Source: Comamonas sp. lk (GTDB taxonomy: Bacteria > Pseudomonadota > Gammaproteobacteria > Burkholderiales > Burkholderiaceae_C). Taken from it: a stretch of 16,678 nucleotides of DNA. The first letter of the stretch is position 1, and each line of letters begins with the position of its first letter. The DNA is taken from the NCBI GenBank assembly GCA_945898105.1, contig CAMDHL010000016.1, positions 1 to 16,678 of the forward strand, read 5' to 3'. Shown piece after piece: positions 15,359 to 16,678 of this stretch. Under the pieces are notes generated by a model, which made no database searches, had not been told where the DNA came from, and saw only the letters and a program-made list of their open reading frames with translations. Made by a program: the position numbers and the translations under genes.

Positions 15359-15393
15359 AAAAAAGCCCAGCACACGCGAAGCATGCCGGGCTT
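15359..15393 (-). terminator. Rho-independent terminator of the histone-like gene
   Basis: Read on the minus strand, AAGCCCGGCA (15393-15384) pairs with TGCTGGGCTT (15372-15363), ten pairs with one G-T wobble, around an 11-base centre that can pair further. A run of six T follows (15364-15359). It lies 20 bases beyond the stop of the gene. On the plus strand no T run follows, so it would not be an efficient terminator for prmA. Confidence 0.85.
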
Positions 15394-15413
15394 GGATTCG
15401 AAGCTGAAATAAA

Positions 15414-15878
15414 TCAGGGCTTCGATGCGCTCGGGAAAGGCCAAGCAGCCTTGGGGTTGAGCGTGGTCTGTGCCGCAGGGGCAGCAGGCTTGGCGGGAGC
15501 AGACGCTTTTTTCGCAGCGGCTTTCTTGCCCGGTGCAGCCTTTTTAGCGGGTGCCGCTTTCTTCGCAGACGCTGCTTTTTTGGCCGGAGTGGCCTTCTTC
15601 GCAGGCGCCGCTTTCTTAGCCGGTGCCGCTTTCTTCGCAGGCGCTACTTTTTTGGCCGGAGCGGCCTTCTTCGCAGGCGCTGCTTTCTTAGCTGGTGCCG
15701 CTTTTTTTGCGAGCGCAGCTTTTTTGGCCGGGGCGGCCTTCTTCGCAGGCGCTACTTTCTTAGCTGGTGCCGCTTTCTTTGCGGGCGCAGCTTTCTTTGC
15801 AGGCGCTGGTTTTTTGGCCGGAGCGGCTTTCTTCGCAGGTGCCGCTTTTTTTGCGGCTGGTTTTTTTGCAGTTGCCAT
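15414..15878 (-). CDS. Histone H1-like Lys/Ala-rich DNA-binding protein
   Basis: The 154-residue protein is almost entirely Lys, Ala and Pro, like the C-terminal tail of eukaryotic histone H1 and bacterial AlgP- and HctA-like proteins. It very probably binds DNA non-specifically and compacts the nucleoid. After MATAKKPAA come 18 consecutive six-residue units of the type KKAAPA (about residues 10-117), with substitutions KKPAPA, KKVAPA, KKAALA, KKATPA and KKAASA. A short tail ends TTLNPKAAWPFPSASKP. This non-repetitive tail is typical of the Burkholderiales version and may have a separate binding role. The start at 15878 follows AAGGAG at 15890-15885 with a six-base spacer; in-frame codons upstream to 15944 lack such a site. 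The repeats make the length likely to vary between strains. It lies downstream of nrdB in the same direction with no intrinsic terminator seen between them. Confidence 0.9.
   Translation of the reverse strand: MATAKKPAAKKAAPAKKAAPAKKPAPAKKAAPAKKAAPAKKVAPAKKAAPAKKAALAKKAAPAKKAAPAKKAAPAKKVAPAKKAAPAKKAAPAKKATPAKKAASAKKAAPAKKAAPGKKAAAKKASAPAKPAAPAAQTTLNPKAAWPFPSASKP
15528..15851 (-). repeat. 18-bp tandem repeat array coding KKAAPA units
   Basis: There are eighteen tandem 18-bp units (324 bp) inside the histone-like gene. Codon variants are not random. A segment of about 37 bases starting at 15684 recurs almost unchanged at 15756, exactly four units later, and the KKVAPA variant recurs six units apart. 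This indicates expansion by duplication of multi-unit blocks as well as selection on the hexapeptide. Confidence 0.88.
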
Positions 15879-15909
15879 TACTATCTCCTTGATCAATTTA
15901 CAAAGAGCA

Positions 15910-15936
15910 CTTTTTGCCGATCTTTTTGGCAAAAAG
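15910..15936. other. Stem-loop upstream of the histone-like gene
   Basis: CTTTTTGCC (15910-15918) and GGCAAAAAG (15928-15936) form a perfect 9-bp stem around a 9-base loop that itself contains CTTTTT, allowing a competing fold. It ends about 32 bases before the ATG, so it would probably lie in the 5' untranslated region of the histone-like mRNA. No U tract makes it a terminator. Confidence 0.55.
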
Positions 15937-16002
15937 AGATCCATGTGGTTGGGTTGGTTCCCAGCGACATGAACGGGGTGTCAAAGTCCAACAGCCGGCG
16001 AG

Positions 16003-16044
16003 TTGAACCGCCACGGGACTATGAAATTGAGAAACAGGGTTCAA
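16003..16044. repeat. Inverted repeat after nrdB
   Basis: TTGAACC (16003-16009) and GGTTCAA (16038-16044) are a perfect 7-bp inverted repeat around 28 bases, starting five bases beyond the nrdB stop. No T run follows on the minus strand, so transcription from nrdB may continue toward the histone-like gene. Confidence 0.4.
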
Positions 16045-16048
16045 AGCA

Positions 16049-16678
16049 TTAATCCCAGGATAATGCTCCGCCTGATTGGTATTCGATGACGCGGGTCTCA
16101 AAGAAGTTGCGCTCCTTCTTGAGGTCTATCATTTCGCTCATCCAGGGGAATGGATTCTCCTCGTGAGGGAACAATGCTTCCAAGCCGATCTGAGTGGCGC
16201 GGCGGTTAGCAATGTAGCGCAAATACCCTTTGAACATGGACGCATTCATGCCCAATACGCCGCGAGGCATGGTGTCTTCAGCATAGCGGTATTCGAGCTC
16301 AACTGCCTTTTCAAACAAGGCTTTAATCTCGGCCTTGAACTCGGAAGTCCACAAATGCGGGTTTTCCAGCTTGAGTTGGTTGATCAAATCAATGCCGAAA
16401 TTACAGTGCATGGACTCGTCGCGCAAAATATACTGGTACTGCTCAGCTGCACCCGTCATTTTGTTCTGACGTCCAAGTGCCAGGATTTGGGTAAAGCCAA
16501 CATAAAAGAACAAGCCTTCCATCAGGCAAGCAAACACAATCAGCGACTTGAGCAGCGTCTGATCGGTTTGCGGTGTGCCGGTATGGAAATGCGGATCCAT
16601 GATCGCTTCGATAAACGGGATCAGGAACTCATCCTTATCTCGAATTGATTTGACTTCGTTGTAGGCACTGAAAATTTC
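16049..16678 (-). CDS. nrdB: Ribonucleotide reductase class Ia beta subunit (3' part)
   Basis: The gene runs off the right edge of the window; 209 C-terminal residues are visible, and the frame stays open to the last base. NrdB holds the di-iron centre and tyrosyl radical that the alpha subunit NrdA needs to reduce ribonucleotides. Visible family features are MEGLFFYVGFTQILALGRQNKM, with one metal-ligand Glu, and YQYILRDESMHCNFG, with the Glu and His ligands of the second helix pair. The C-terminal segment ends FFETRVIEYQSGGALSWD, the kind of tail that docks on NrdA. An internal ATG at 16600 is not the start, since conserved sequence (EIFSAYNEVKSIRDKDEFL) continues upstream. nrdA would be expected further upstream on the minus strand. 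Confidence 0.95.
   Translation of the reverse strand, partial: EIFSAYNEVKSIRDKDEFLIPFIEAIMDPHFHTGTPQTDQTLLKSLIVFACLMEGLFFYVGFTQILALGRQNKMTGAAEQYQYILRDESMHCNFGIDLINQLKLENPHLWTSEFKAEIKALFEKAVELEYRYAEDTMPRGVLGMNASMFKGYLRYIANRRATQIGLEALFPHEENPFPWMSEMIDLKKERNFFETRVIEYQSGGALSWD

Noticed and set aside
15356..15412. An 18-codon frame with a GGAGGT site before the ATG
   Set aside because: It coincides with the terminator hairpin of the minus-strand gene, the ribosome site spacing is short, and no promoter is seen; probably chance.
15451..15972. A 173-codon hydrophobic Ala/Phe-rich frame opposite the histone-like gene
   Set aside because: It is the reverse complement of the KKAAPA repeat; the minus-strand frame has the ribosome binding site, terminator and recognised tail.
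15979..15984. A perfect TTGACA on the minus strand upstream of the histone-like gene
   Set aside because: No TATAAT-like box occurs 16-19 bases downstream, so I do not call a promoter.
1..16678. tRNA, rRNA, CRISPR, insertion sequence or phage attachment site
   Set aside because: I looked on both strands and found no tRNA-like fold, no spaced repeats of the CRISPR type, and no transposase or integrase coding sequence.

Overview
The window is a protein-coding-dense piece of a betaproteobacterial chromosome, most likely Burkholderiales and probably close to Comamonadaceae. This rests on gene content and protein signatures: the aroG/mpl and tlpA-accB-accC-prmA neighbourhoods, the TonB-like/mtgA pair, and a KKAAPA-repeat histone H1-like protein ending in a Trp-Pro-Phe-Pro tail next to class Ia nrdB. 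The species cannot be fixed from sequence alone. I see no mobile element, CRISPR array, rRNA or tRNA.

Layout. (1) 52-975: lpxC, lipid A synthesis. (2) 5257-996, minus strand: a tightly packed run of RNB-family exoribonuclease, TonB-like protein, mtgA and ruvC, convergent with lpxC. (3) 5307-7998: rodA, divergent from the RNB gene, then tldD. (4) 8042-9316: a 22-codon aromatic-rich leader peptide, an attenuator-type terminator, and aroG. (5) 10884-9469, minus: mpl, convergent with aroG. (6) 11209-12343: a 200-aa uncharacterised gene overlapping a TlpA-like thioredoxin gene. (7) 12505-15223: accB, accC and prmA, the last apparently starting at TTG. (8) Minus strand to the right edge: a Lys/Ala-rich histone-like gene with 18-bp tandem repeats, and the 3' part of nrdB.

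The genes mostly serve the cell envelope (lpxC, mtgA, rodA, mpl, accBC for fatty acids), with DNA repair and nucleotide supply (ruvC, nrdB), RNA and protein quality (RNB, tldD, prmA) and aromatic amino acid synthesis (aroG) mixed in.

The two best signals are regulatory. First, aroG is preceded by what looks like a complete translational attenuator: seven of eight consecutive codons encode Phe, Tyr or Trp, followed by a small hairpin, a possible antiterminator and a 9-bp terminator with seven T. Second, six genes in the window have a -10-like hexamer ending exactly six bases before the start codon, and the aroG leader has one seven bases before. Initiation at the usual distance would start the transcript on or next to the start codon, so leaderless mRNAs may be common in this organism. 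The aroE and aroQ genes often found in these neighbourhoods in relatives are absent from this window, and an AT-rich spacer sits where aroQ would be expected.
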